DNA of 64,000 nt from an uncultured Clostridia bacterium (lineage in GTDB: Bacteria > Bacillota > Clostridia > Oscillospirales > Acutalibacteraceae), in the NCBI GenBank assembly GCA_944384825.1, contig CALWUT010000010.1, positions 1 to 64,000 of the forward strand, written 5' to 3'. Positions 9,251 to 18,607 of the stretch are shown piece after piece (position 1 is the stretch's first letter; each line of letters opens with the position of its first letter). Under the pieces are notes generated by a model. The model was not told the DNA's origin. It made no database searches and saw only the letters and a program-made list of their open reading frames with translations. A program made the position numbers and the translations under genes.

Positions 9251-9580
9251 TTAATTCTTTTCACCTAAGTCTAAAAAATCAGTAAATCCTGTCATATCTA
9301 GTATTTCCATTACAGGGGGTTGAACATTGAGTAACTTCAAAGAAGAGTTTTCTAGACTGTCTATGAATTTTTTTACATGTAAAACTGTTCTAAGTCCAGC
9401 ACTACTCATGTAATCGACTTTTTCAAGATCCAGTACTAACTGTATAGCGCTCTTTTGCTCCTCTGCTTCCTTTAAAGACTTATCTATTTCATCTTGAAGG
9501 TCAGGAGCGGTTTGAGTATCTATTCTTCCTTTAATATAGTAGGTTAGTTTATTATCTTCACATTTTTTATTAATTTCCAT
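9251..9580 (-). CDS. STAS-domain anti-sigma factor antagonist
   Basis: A 109-aa single STAS domain. The phosphorylatable Ser lies in DYMSSAGLRTVL, preceded by the LVLDLEKV strand; the C-terminal MTGFTDFLDL is typical of SpoIIAA/RsbV relatives. When unphosphorylated, such proteins bind a partner kinase and free a sigma factor. The gene lies 5 nt after a GHKL kinase-like anti-sigma gene, so the two form a partner-switch pair. No sigma gene is adjacent, so it is not the standard spoIIA operon. The ribosome site AAGGAGGA overlaps the upstream gene's end, suggesting coupled translation. Confidence 0.88.
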   Translation of the reverse strand: MEINKKCEDNKLTYYIKGRIDTQTAPDLQDEIDKSLKEAEEQKSAIQLVLDLEKVDYMSSAGLRTVLHVKKFIDSLENSSLKLLNVQPPVMEILDMTGFTDFLDLGEKN

Positions 9581-9585
9581 TTTAT

Positions 9586-10062
9586 TTACTCCTCCTTATT
9601 TATTTTTTTTAAAATAGTTAATTGGTTCCTCCCCTCTATATTCTCATACTTTATACTATCTGCAATCTGATGAACTATATACAAACCTAAACCTCCTATT
9701 TTTCTATCCTTAAAAGATTGACTTATATCTGGATTACTATTTAAGCAAGGATTAAAAGGAACGCCTCTGTCCTGAAAATTTAGTTTTAGTTCTTTTGAAA
9801 GCTTGTCATACTCTACTTTCAATTCTACATCTCCCGCCTCATCAGGATATGCATACTTTGAAATATTTGAAAATATTTCTTCACTTGCTAAAAGTAGTTG
9901 AGCTATTTCTTTGTTACTAGCTTCTAGTCTTTGGATAAATAATTTCAAAAACTTATATACCTTTTCCCAATAACTATTTTTAGCCGGTATTTTAATACTT
10001 TTAAACACCTTGGAATTAATATCTTTCCGGTTTGTATCAGTTTCTATATAGTTTTCATCCAT
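9586..10062 (-). CDS. RsbW/SpoIIAB-like serine kinase anti-sigma factor
   Basis: The product has 158 aa from ATG 10062 (GGGAG seven bases upstream). A GHKL ATP-binding fold is evident: N-box EEIFSNISKYAYP, G1 box FQDRGVPFNP and G2 box KIGGLGLYIV. Such proteins hold a sigma factor, or another target, and phosphorylate the STAS antagonist. The downstream STAS gene is the likely partner. The gene upstream, 23 nt away on the same strand, encodes a secreted coiled-coil protein, so the regulated process may concern the envelope (inference). Confidence 0.87.
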   Translation of the reverse strand: MDENYIETDTNRKDINSKVFKSIKIPAKNSYWEKVYKFLKLFIQRLEASNKEIAQLLLASEEIFSNISKYAYPDEAGDVELKVEYDKLSKELKLNFQDRGVPFNPCLNSNPDISQSFKDRKIGGLGLYIVHQIADSIKYENIEGRNQLTILKKINKEE

Positions 10063-10084
10063 TTTCAAGCTCCCTAATTCTTTT

Positions 10085-10762
10085 TTATGAAGTTATTGCT
10101 GCACCAGCTACTGTTCCTTTAGCAATACCTTTTACCGCCAAAGGAGCTACAGTTGTATCTCCGTTAGCAGTATAATTTACATTAAAGTTTATAAATCTGC
10201 TAAAGAGTCCCCTTAAGTCTATATTTTTCATCTTTCTTGAAGGGTTTTTCTTTATGTACTCACTTAAATATCCGGTGAAATCTAAAATCATTTGAGTTCT
10301 TACCTTATCTATTTCAGCTTGCATAACTTCTGTAGATACACAATCTTTTTTCTCATCTAGTTTACGTTTATATCTTTGCATTCTTCGTTTGTAAGCTTCT
10401 ACGGAATTTTTCAGCTGCATATTTTCCATTGATAACTCGGTAATCTTTTTGCTGCTTTCAATATTCTTATTCTCAAGTTCATCAATTTTCTTTTTAAATT
10501 CAAAATTTTCTTTTGACGAATCTTCGGGGGTAACTTCTAACTCTTTACTTTTTAAGATAAGTTCTTTAATTTCTTTGATTTTTGCTTCCAAAGATGAATT
10601 GAGAACGCTATCATTTAAAGATTCTTGATTTGTGGAAGCAGTACTAGTTACTACTTCAGATTTATCTAAAGGAATACTATTATCAGCTACTCCTGCAACC
10701 GGAAAAGCTCCTAATATTAATGCTAAAGACAAAGACCCACTTATTTTTTTAAAATTTCTCAT
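10085..10762 (-). CDS. Secreted coiled-coil protein of unknown function
   Basis: The start at ATG 10762 is chosen from AGAAGG six bases upstream, giving 225 aa beginning MRNFKKISGSLSLALILG, a clear Sec signal with likely cleavage after about residue 26 (GVADN). A Ser/Thr-rich linker is followed by a coiled coil (about 65-150; IDELENKNIESSKKITELS), a basic helix and a small hydrophobic Gly/Ala-rich C-terminus (KGIAKGTVAGAAITS). It heads the operon with the anti-sigma/STAS pair. I do not recognise the family. Confidence 0.72.
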   Translation of the reverse strand: MRNFKKISGSLSLALILGAFPVAGVADNSIPLDKSEVVTSTASTNQESLNDSVLNSSLEAKIKEIKELILKSKELEVTPEDSSKENFEFKKKIDELENKNIESSKKITELSMENMQLKNSVEAYKRRMQRYKRKLDEKKDCVSTEVMQAEIDKVRTQMILDFTGYLSEYIKKNPSRKMKNIDLRGLFSRFINFNVNYTANGDTTVAPLAVKGIAKGTVAGAAITS

Positions 10763-10892
10763 AATCATCCTTCTTTCCAAAAGTATTTTAAACATTTTCA
10801 ACATTATTTTAAACTTTTTATGTTGATAGAAAAAATTGTACTACATAATTATAATTTTTTCAATAGTTAATTATAATTTTCATGAAACTTTA

Positions 10893-12071
10893 CTAAACAT
10901 AACTTAATTCTCCTTTTACTTCATTTCCTCTATAATAAATGCGAGGTACACGCTTACCTATAAGACATATCATTTCATAATTTATATTTTTAGCAATTTC
11001 AGAAAGCTCGTTAACTGTAACTTCATCCTTTTCAGAACCAAAAACAGTAATTTCACAGTTCTCCGTAGCTTCTTCTATATCCGAAACGTCCAGCATCAGT
11101 TGATCCATACATACTTTTCCTAAAATTGAAGCTCTTTTTCCACAAACCATCATTTGAGCCTTATTAGAAAAAGCAGTAGAATAACCATCAGCATATCCTA
11201 AAGGAATAGTAGCTACTTTCCTTTCCTTATCAGTTATAAAAGTTCTTCCATATCCTATACTGGTACCGGCCGGAATAGTTTTTATTTGAGAAATCACACT
11301 TTTTAAACGCATAACCGGTTTTAAATCTATCTTTTTTTTCATTTCTTCAGAAGGATAAAGGCCGTAAAGAACAAGGCCCGCTCTAACCATATCTAAGTGC
11401 ATCTGAGGAAAATTCACTATTCCACCGCTGTTACAGCAATGCTTTAAAGGAATATTTATACCTTTGTTTTCAAGACTTTTTGTAACTTTTATAAAATTAT
11501 CAAACTGTTTTAAAGTATATTCTTTTTCTTTTAATGAATTATCTGCAACCGAGAAATGTGTAAATATTCCTTCGAATTCTAGTTCTTGGGCTTTTATAAG
11601 TCCAATTATTTCTTTAACAGAATTATCTATGTCTGAAAGAGTTTGACTAAAAAATCCTATTCTACTCATTCCAGTATCTATTTTAATATGTACTTTTATT
11701 TTCACATTTTCTTTTTTGCATACTTCAATCAATTTATACGCGTAATTTCTTGAAAAAAGGGACTGTGATATATTAAAACGTGCGAGTTCTTTAACCATCT
11801 CCGGAGGAGTATATCCGAATATGAGTATTGGAATACTTGCTCCGCTTTTACGAAGTTGAATAGCCTCATCTATACTTGAAACTCCAAACCAATCTGCTCC
11901 TAGCTTTTCATACTCCTTATATAAAAACGGAGCCCCATGACCATAAGCATCCGCTTTCAAAACACACAGTACTTTAGTTTGAGGTTTAAGTTTACTTTTA
12001 ATCATTCTATAATTATAACTGACAGCATCAAGATCTATTTCAGTCCAAGCACGCTTAGAATAGTTTTCCAT
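10893..12071 (-). CDS. alr: Alanine racemase
   Basis: A PLP enzyme making D-Ala for peptidoglycan, 392 aa. The PLP lysine is K39 in VLKADAYGHGA, and the catalytic Tyr region is SIGYGRTF followed by IPLGYADGY; CMDQLMLDVSD is the usual C-terminal beta-domain motif. Two-domain length is normal. It is a single gene with AGGA before ATG, divergent from dusB. Confidence 0.96.
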   Translation of the reverse strand: MENYSKRAWTEIDLDAVSYNYRMIKSKLKPQTKVLCVLKADAYGHGAPFLYKEYEKLGADWFGVSSIDEAIQLRKSGASIPILIFGYTPPEMVKELARFNISQSLFSRNYAYKLIEVCKKENVKIKVHIKIDTGMSRIGFFSQTLSDIDNSVKEIIGLIKAQELEFEGIFTHFSVADNSLKEKEYTLKQFDNFIKVTKSLENKGINIPLKHCCNSGGIVNFPQMHLDMVRAGLVLYGLYPSEEMKKKIDLKPVMRLKSVISQIKTIPAGTSIGYGRTFITDKERKVATIPLGYADGYSTAFSNKAQMMVCGKRASILGKVCMDQLMLDVSDIEEATENCEITVFGSEKDEVTVNELSEIAKNINYEMICLIGKRVPRIYYRGNEVKGELSYV

Positions 12072-12181
12072 TTTATTTCCTCCAATTTAAAATTTAACAA
12101 ACAAAAATGTTATACCACAACTTAATTAACTTTAAAATAATATCTTACAATAAAAATAATATTAAAAGGATTTATACAATT

Positions 12182-13141
12182 ATGAAAATAGGTAAACTAA
12201 AAATAAATGGTATCGCAGCCCTTGCACCAATGGCAGGAATTACAGATCGTTCATTCAGAGAAATATGCGCAGATTTTGGAGCTTCTTTGTTTACAAGCGA
12301 AATGGTGAGCGTAAAAGGCCTTATATATGAAAGCAAAAAAACTTTTTCTTTAATCAATCGCGGTATAAAAGAGTATCCATTTGCTGTACAGCTTTTTGGA
12401 AATGACCCTAAAGATTTTTATAAAGCAGTAAAACTTATTTCCAATTTTTTACCGGACATTATTGATATTAACATGGGATGTCCAGCGACTAAGATAGTTA
12501 AAGAAAATTCAGGATCCGCACTTATGAAAACTCCTGAACTGTGCGGAGAAATCGTATATGCAGTAAAACAAGCCTGTAATTTACCTGTAACTGTCAAAAT
12601 AAGAGCAGGGTGGAACTCCGAAAGTATAAACGCTCCGGAAGTAGCTAAAATTTGCGAACAAGCAGGATGCAGCGCTATTACCGTTCATGGTCGTACCAAA
12701 GAACAAGGTTACTCTGGAACAAGCAATTTAGAAATTATAAAAAAGGTAAAAGAATCCGTTAAAGTACCGGTAATCGGCAACGGAGATATTATATCAGTTG
12801 AATCCGCAGAGCATATGATAGCAATAACAAATTGCGATATGGTCGCAATTGGACGCGGCGCTATGGGTAATCCCTGGATATTTTCTCAAGTGAACAATTG
12901 GTATCGAAAAGATAAATTTACTGCTAAAATACCTCTTAAGGAAAAATCAAGAGTAATGCGTATTCACATAAATAAGATATGTGAATATAAAGGCGAAAAA
13001 ATAGGTATAAAAGAAGCTCGTAAACACATAGCAGCCTATTTAAAAGGTTTCCCCGATGCCGCTGAACTGCGTAGACAAGCTTTTATTAGTGCAAATAAAA
13101 CTCAATTACTTGAAATATGTGATTATTTAGACAAGATGTAA
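12182..13141 (+). CDS. dusB: tRNA-dihydrouridine synthase
   Basis: An FMN enzyme reducing uridine to dihydrouridine in tRNA D-loops. The product has 319 aa from ATG 12182, preceded by AAAAGG; the frame upstream to 12107 does not match the family. Motifs: APMAGITDRSFR, NMGCPATKIVKENSGSAL with the catalytic Cys, ITVHGRTKEQGYSG, and GNGDI / AIGRGAMGNPW in the FMN phosphate site. It converges on hisS with only 2 nt between the stops. Confidence 0.93.
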   Translation: MKIGKLKINGIAALAPMAGITDRSFREICADFGASLFTSEMVSVKGLIYESKKTFSLINRGIKEYPFAVQLFGNDPKDFYKAVKLISNFLPDIIDINMGCPATKIVKENSGSALMKTPELCGEIVYAVKQACNLPVTVKIRAGWNSESINAPEVAKICEQAGCSAITVHGRTKEQGYSGTSNLEIIKKVKESVKVPVIGNGDIISVESAEHMIAITNCDMVAIGRGAMGNPWIFSQVNNWYRKDKFTAKIPLKEKSRVMRIHINKICEYKGEKIGIKEARKHIAAYLKGFPDAAELRRQAFISANKTQLLEICDYLDKM

Positions 13142-13143
13142 TT

Positions 13144-14424
13144 TTAAAGTCCAAATTTTTTTAACTGTACTGAAAGGAAGTCTTCCAAAAATTTTTCACC
13201 GATAGAAATAATATATTCTTTTTTACTATTCATTTCTCGCATTTTAGCTTCACCTTTTTCAAGTTCTTCTTGACCTAAAAATATAGTATAATAAGCTCCA
13301 ACTTTATCTGCATACTTAAGCTGCGATTTTAAACTTCTTTCCAATAAATCCGCTTCGGCCGAAACAGAAGACTTTCTTAGTAATTCGCAAAGCTTTAAAG
13401 CATATAATCTTGATTTATCATCCGCAGCAGCTATATATACCTCTAAAGGTTCATTATGCTCAAAATTAATTTTCTGATGCTCCATAATCATAAGAACTCT
13501 TTCTATGCCTATGCCCAATCCTAATGCGGGAAGATATGAACCTCCGAATAATTCAGACAGTCCATCATAACGTCCGCCGCCGCATATAACCAGCGAAGTA
13601 TCTTCTATATCAGTAGAAAATTCAAATACAGTACGTGAATAATAATCCAAACCTCTAACAATTCTAGGATTTAAGTTATAATCTATTCCCAAAGACTTTA
13701 GAGAATCTTTAACGCCATTAAAGTGATCTTCACATTCTGTGCAAAGATAATCTGTTACAAGTGGCGCCTTACTACTTATTTCCTTACACTTTGAATTTTT
13801 ACAGTCCAGGATTCTTAAAGTATTACTTTCTAACCTTATTTTGCATGTTTCACATAAATTTTTTTCTGCAAAATATGTCTTTATAGCTTCCAAGTAATTC
13901 TTTCTGCAATTTACGCACCCTATGGAATTTATGTCTAATTTTATATTTTTAATTCCAAGTCGCTGCAAAATTGAACCGGCAAGACATATGAGCTCCGTAT
14001 CTGCTAAGGGAGACGAGGAACCGAAAATTTCAAGTCCAAATTGAAAAAATTCTCTATACCTACCAGCTTGAGGCTTTTCATACCTATAGCATGACGAATT
14101 ATACATAAGCTTTAAAGGGAGAGTTTGATTGTGAAGTCCGTTTTCTAAAACTGCCCTCATTACTCCTGCGGTGCCTTCCGGTCTTAAAGTTACTGACCTT
14201 CCCCCTTTATCCGTAAAAGTATACATTTCTTTATTTACTATATCAGAACTATCTCCTGCGGATCTTTCAAAAATCTCTGTATGCTCTATAACGGGCGTTC
14301 TAATAAACTTAAAATCGTAAAGCCGTGCTTCAGATCGTATGGTTTCACATACAGCAATCCATTTTTCACTTTCTTCAGGTAACAAATCCTTCATTCCGCG
14401 TATTCTACTACTGATTAATCGCAT
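13144..14424 (-). CDS. hisS: Histidine-tRNA ligase
   Basis: A class II aminoacyl-tRNA synthetase, 426 aa. Motif 2 is GRYREFFQFGLEIFG, the His-A motif region is LVICGGGRYDGL, and motif 3 is GIGIERVLMIME; a C-terminal anticodon-binding domain follows. CNSC-type cysteines in the insertion (CKIRLESN, CKNSKCKE, CTEC) are usual in Clostridial HisRS. No T-box leader is seen upstream; a terminator after mgsA lies there instead. Confidence 0.96.
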   Translation of the reverse strand: MRLISSRIRGMKDLLPEESEKWIAVCETIRSEARLYDFKFIRTPVIEHTEIFERSAGDSSDIVNKEMYTFTDKGGRSVTLRPEGTAGVMRAVLENGLHNQTLPLKLMYNSSCYRYEKPQAGRYREFFQFGLEIFGSSSPLADTELICLAGSILQRLGIKNIKLDINSIGCVNCRKNYLEAIKTYFAEKNLCETCKIRLESNTLRILDCKNSKCKEISSKAPLVTDYLCTECEDHFNGVKDSLKSLGIDYNLNPRIVRGLDYYSRTVFEFSTDIEDTSLVICGGGRYDGLSELFGGSYLPALGLGIGIERVLMIMEHQKINFEHNEPLEVYIAAADDKSRLYALKLCELLRKSSVSAEADLLERSLKSQLKYADKVGAYYTIFLGQEELEKGEAKMREMNSKKEYIISIGEKFLEDFLSVQLKKFGL

Positions 14425-14463
14425 GACCCTTTCTCCTACTTTTAAAAATTTATTCCTTATATA

Positions 14464-14522
14464 AAAATAAAAAAGAGCCCTCTATCACTTACTATGCAGT
14501 CTGACACTTGTAGAGACTCTTT
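14464..14522 (-). terminator. Intrinsic terminator after mgsA
   Basis: Read on the minus strand, AAAGAG...CTCTTT closes a long hairpin, extended with one bulge by TCTCTA/TAGAGGG, and runs into a T tract of about 12 (plus-strand 14462-14474). It stands between mgsA and hisS. No T-box motif was found in it. Confidence 0.7.
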
Positions 14523-14548
14523 ATAATGTTAATTTATTTGTTTTTAAA

Positions 14549-14953
14549 CTAAATTATCGGACGACCGACTTTTCTCCAATCGAGATCTCCACGCTCCAAA
14601 CCATGAATTAAAATTTCAGCAGACGCAATATTAGTTGCTAAAGGAATTATATGTAAATCACATAATCTTAAGAGATCTTCCTCAGATTTACCCATAAGCT
14701 CTGGATGTCCGGCATCCCTGAAAAATATAACCATATCTATTTCCCCGCAAGAAACTCTAGAGGATATTTGCTGGCAGCCTCCTTGTGAAGAACTTAAAAA
14801 CGTATTTACCATAAGTCCTGTAGCTTCAGAAACCAGCTTACCGGTAGACGCTGTAGCACAAAGTCTGTGCCTACTCAGCACACCGCAGTATGCTATACAA
14901 AATCTAACCATTAATTCTTTCTTTGCATCCTGAGCAATAAGTGCAATATTCAT
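14549..14953 (-). CDS. mgsA: Methylglyoxal synthase
   Basis: It converts dihydroxyacetone phosphate to methylglyoxal. The product has 134 aa from ATG 14953 with AGGAGG eight bases upstream, giving MNIALIAQDAKKELMVRFC, the family N-terminus. The phosphate site TASTGK and the catalytic-Asp region (GEIDMVIFFRDAGHP) are present, with ATNIASAE at the end. In Clostridia mgsA usually follows rodA at the end of an mre-min-rodA cluster. Here it follows mrdA directly, 197 nt away. Confidence 0.94.
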   Translation of the reverse strand: MNIALIAQDAKKELMVRFCIAYCGVLSRHRLCATASTGKLVSEATGLMVNTFLSSSQGGCQQISSRVSCGEIDMVIFFRDAGHPELMGKSEEDLLRLCDLHIIPLATNIASAEILIHGLERGDLDWRKVGRPII

Positions 14954-15149
14954 TAAACTTCCTCCTAAAAATAATTCTAATCTAGTCAAATAATTCTAAT
15001 TACCTCTACTTATTTACTAATTTAAAATCTTAATTTTGATTTATTATGTAGAATTATTTGAGTATTACAAAAGTGCTTACACCATCGCAATTTATTTTAT
15101 AACATTTTCAAAAAAATGTCAATTTTTAATTTTGAATTATAATATTAAA

Positions 15150-17138
15150 TTAATTTTCAATATTAAAATATATATTCATGATATCGCGTGCCACGTTTTT
15201 AGACGCAATACCCGATACACCATGTGCAATAACTACTGCAATAGCTATTTCAGGTTTTTCGTATGGAGCAAAACAGATGAATGTAGTGTGATCCGACCCT
15301 GAATTCTGAGCAGTGCCCGTCTTAGCCGCGACTTCCACCGGGTAATGCGCAAAATCTCTAGCTGTACCCGAAAGTACCACCTCTCGCATACCTTTTTTAA
15401 CTGCGTCTAAGTTTTCTTTAGACACCCCTGTAGATTCTACAAGTTCCGCTCCGAATTCTTTCACTATGTTCATGCGACTATAATCCGTAATCTTACTAAC
15501 CAGGTGAGTTTTATATCTATTTCCGCCGTTTGCTACCGTAGCGGTGTAAGCAGCTAACTGAAGAGGAGTAAACATATTATCTGATTGTCCTATTGCAGCT
15601 TGTGAAGAACCGGATTCATACCATTTAGATCCTACTTTTTTGGAGTGTTCAGGTCCCGCCAGTACACCACTGCTTTCTCCAAGCTCCACGCCTGTTTTAA
15701 CTCCTATTCCAAACTTTCTCGCCCACGACGCTAAGCACTCTGCTCCTAATCGTCTTCCAAGCTCTGCAAAGTAAACATTACAAGATTTAGCAATGGCACT
15801 TAAAAGCTTCGCATGGTGATGTACTCCCATACATCCCAATCTATATCCGGAATAATAATTATATCCTCCATTACAAAAAATAGTTTCGTCAGGTGTTATT
15901 TTCCCTTCTTGAAGGGCCGCACAAGCAACCAAAGGTTTATAAATTGAACCAGGAGGATAAGCCCCTGAAAAAGCTCTATTTAACAGAGGAATTCTTTTAT
16001 CCTTGGCGAGCTCTGAATAATATGATTTATCTTCCATAAATTTAGTCAGATCATAGCTTGGATAAGTAGCAGCTGCAAGCACTGAAAAATCATTTACATT
16101 CAGTACTACCACTCCTCCGGATTCACAATCTCTTATACCTCTTCTTTTAATATGTTCAATATTTCTTTGAAGTGATTTATTTGCCACTTCTTGAAGTTTA
16201 GATGATAAAGTAAGAAATATAGTGTTTCCAGAAGTAGCCGCTTCTTTTTCTGAAATATTTATAACTTCTCCACTCCTTGACATCTGTACCATACGTTTTC
16301 CTCCTCTTCCCCGGAGGTAATCTTCAAACGCACTTTCTATACCCGCTTTTCCGATAATGGCATCCATAGGATAAGTATCTTTTCTTTTTTCATACTCTTC
16401 ACTTGACATAAACCCTGTATAGCCCACTATATGCGGAGCAACGTTTCCGTTTAAATACTTTCTGGTAAGCGTTGCTTGTATTCTTATTCCTTTCAAATAC
16501 TCTGATTTTTCAAGCAGTATAACTACGGAATCTTTATTTACATTATCTGCTAAAACATAAGGAGTGGATTTGTAATAAAGAACTCCGTTTTTCTCCATAT
16601 TGTACTTGATACTGCAAATTACGCGAGTATCTTCCGGGGAAAAAGAAGCTCCAAGCTTATAACGTTCACTCATCGCTCTAATACATTCCTCCGCAGATGC
16701 TTCTTCTGATAAATTAAAAGTTTCTTTAAGTACTCCTATTTGACTTTCTTTATCGTCTAAAAAATAATATTTTTTATTCTTTATTCCTATAGGTAGTATA
16801 TCAACCCAAGAATTGCCTAGTGACTCAAGCAATTTTACAGACTCTATTAACAAATTGTTCTCTTTATCTTTACTTACAAGCAACCTATCAATTACTACTT
16901 TAAAGCCTGTATCATTAACTGCAAGTCCAATTCCGTCTGAGTCAAGTATCTCTCCACGTACGGGATCAGTATTTACAAAATAAGTGTTACTGCTATTTGC
17001 GCGCAGTTTATAATATTCATGATTTATAACCTGCCAATCAACAAGTCGAGCAACAAAAATTGAAAAAATTAGTCCAATACCTATCATCAAGAATAAATAT
17101 CTCTTAATATCCACACTCTTAAAACTTGAGCATTTCAT
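15150..17138 (-). CDS. mrdA: Penicillin-binding protein 2 (rod elongation transpeptidase)
   Basis: A 662-aa class B PBP. An N-terminal membrane anchor (about 13-33) is followed by the pedestal domain starting TDPVRGEILDSDG. The transpeptidase domain has SxxK at S398-I-Y-K401, SxN in AKSCNVYFAELG and KTG in AAKTGTAQNSGS. It crosslinks peptidoglycan in the elongasome with MreBCD and a SEDS partner. Its start overlaps the mreD stop by 20 nt. The SEDS partner rodA, often nearby, is absent from this cluster. Confidence 0.94.
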   Translation of the reverse strand: MKCSSFKSVDIKRYLFLMIGIGLIFSIFVARLVDWQVINHEYYKLRANSSNTYFVNTDPVRGEILDSDGIGLAVNDTGFKVVIDRLLVSKDKENNLLIESVKLLESLGNSWVDILPIGIKNKKYYFLDDKESQIGVLKETFNLSEEASAEECIRAMSERYKLGASFSPEDTRVICSIKYNMEKNGVLYYKSTPYVLADNVNKDSVVILLEKSEYLKGIRIQATLTRKYLNGNVAPHIVGYTGFMSSEEYEKRKDTYPMDAIIGKAGIESAFEDYLRGRGGKRMVQMSRSGEVINISEKEAATSGNTIFLTLSSKLQEVANKSLQRNIEHIKRRGIRDCESGGVVVLNVNDFSVLAAATYPSYDLTKFMEDKSYYSELAKDKRIPLLNRAFSGAYPPGSIYKPLVACAALQEGKITPDETIFCNGGYNYYSGYRLGCMGVHHHAKLLSAIAKSCNVYFAELGRRLGAECLASWARKFGIGVKTGVELGESSGVLAGPEHSKKVGSKWYESGSSQAAIGQSDNMFTPLQLAAYTATVANGGNRYKTHLVSKITDYSRMNIVKEFGAELVESTGVSKENLDAVKKGMREVVLSGTARDFAHYPVEVAAKTGTAQNSGSDHTTFICFAPYEKPEIAIAVVIAHGVSGIASKNVARDIMNIYFNIEN

Positions 17139-17649
17139 TTTTATACTCTCCCGTAAAATAAGAAACTGTACGATTAAATAAGTATATCGGTAAAGTTATA
17201 ACCATAGTATATATGATGATAGGTACATACTTATGAGTCCAAACATTTTGAATGTTTATTTCGCCATACAAAAGTTGAGTTATAAAAAAATTTAGGAAAG
17301 TAACTACAAACGAAGTAAATCCTGAAACAAACATAGCACTAAATAAATTTGCTTTTATAAAATATTCAAAAGTAACATTGATCAGATATCCAAGAAGACC
17401 TAATACTATTGCATGACATCCTAAAATATTGCCTATAATTAAGTCCATTAATAAACCGATCAAAACTCCGAATGTTAAACTTACAAATTTATTTTCATGC
17501 AATATAATGGATACAAATCCGGCTATTAAATATATCGGCTTTACTCCTAAAATATTAAAACTTAAATTTGGAGTTTGCTGAAGTGAATATAAAAAATAAA
17601 TTTCTAAAACGTAAATAATATATCTAAATAACTTATAAGTTAGTCTCAC
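17119..17649 (-). CDS. mreD: Rod shape-determining protein MreD
   Basis: A 176-aa integral membrane protein with five or six hydrophobic segments (LLMDLIIGNILGCHAIVLGL is partly conserved in the family). It sits between mreC and mrdA as expected. The start is GTG 17649, with AAGGTG just upstream. It links MreC and the elongasome enzymes in the membrane. Confidence 0.88.
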   Translation of the reverse strand: MRLTYKLFRYIIYVLEIYFLYSLQQTPNLSFNILGVKPIYLIAGFVSIILHENKFVSLTFGVLIGLLMDLIIGNILGCHAIVLGLLGYLINVTFEYFIKANLFSAMFVSGFTSFVVTFLNFFITQLLYGEINIQNVWTHKYVPIIIYTMVITLPIYLFNRTVSYFTGEYKNEMLKF

Positions 17650-17698
17650 ATTTCACCTTATTTTTATGTTATTTTTTGGTTTTTTAAACAAACCATCC

Positions 17699-18550
17699 TT
17701 AGCTATTAGCTATAAGGCCTTTGCCCTTAAAATCAGTTACAACGAATACATCACTTACATGATTTAAATTCTCAAATGGCTCAATAATCGCATAATACGA
17801 ACATTCATGATTATCATATTCTATAGACTTAACTTTACCAATCTTAAGATTTTTGGGATACATCCCACTAAGCCCGGTCGTTGCAACAGTATCTCCAACT
17901 TTTATATTACTTTGCGCAGGAATAAAAATCATACGCGTAAGATTTTCATTTGTCATTTCTGGAAATCCACTTATAATCCCGCTTTCATTGCTTTCCGTAT
18001 CGACAGCTCCTATTTTTACAGTCGGAGAAAGTATGCTCCTAACTTTTGAACACGCAGCATTTACGGCATACACACATCCTATTACTCCATTCTCCGTTAT
18101 AACAATATCATTACATGCTATTCCGGAATCACTACCCTTATCAATAGTAAAATTTCCAAAGAACTCTAATGAATCTTTCCCTATTACTGACGCCGGAACA
18201 AACTTTAAACTATTATTTTCGCGTTTAAATTCATAGTACTTAGCAAATTTAGCGTTTTCTCTTTTAATTTCATTATAGTCTATTAGTTTGTCTCTTAAAT
18301 CGTTTATCTCAGTTTTTAAAGACTCTATTTCTTTTTGAAAATCCTCTTTTTCCTTAAATTGATAATTAAAATCCGAAATAGCATTTGACACATACCAAAA
18401 TCCTTTTTGAAAAGGCCTTACACTATAACTTAATATATTGGAAAAAATATTACTACTAGGCTTAAAAAAAGTATAAAGTACGAGAACTGCAATAGATAAT
18501 ATCAAAAAAACTGTCGTCTTAAAAGCAAAACTTTTAAAAAATTTTTTCAA
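17699..18550 (-). CDS. mreC: Rod shape-determining protein MreC
   Basis: The product has 283 aa with TTG start 18550 preceded by AAGGG. One N-terminal membrane segment (about 10-28), a coiled coil (about 60-105) for dimerisation, then the beta-rich domain with NGVIGCVYAV and ATTGLSGMYPKNLKIGKV. It organises PBP2 outside the membrane. It lies between mreB and mreD. Confidence 0.92.
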   Translation of the reverse strand: MKKFFKSFAFKTTVFLILSIAVLVLYTFFKPSSNIFSNILSYSVRPFQKGFWYVSNAISDFNYQFKEKEDFQKEIESLKTEINDLRDKLIDYNEIKRENAKFAKYYEFKRENNSLKFVPASVIGKDSLEFFGNFTIDKGSDSGIACNDIVITENGVIGCVYAVNAACSKVRSILSPTVKIGAVDTESNESGIISGFPEMTNENLTRMIFIPAQSNIKVGDTVATTGLSGMYPKNLKIGKVKSIEYDNHECSYYAIIEPFENLNHVSDVFVVTDFKGKGLIANS

Positions 18551-18607
18551 ACCCTTACCCCACTATTTATTATACTGCCCAAATAATTTTTTATAATTAA
18601 TTTTTAA

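Noticed and set aside
14424..14549. T-box riboswitch before hisS
   Set aside because: The hairpin lacks the T-box sequence and specifier loop and lies as a terminator after mgsA.
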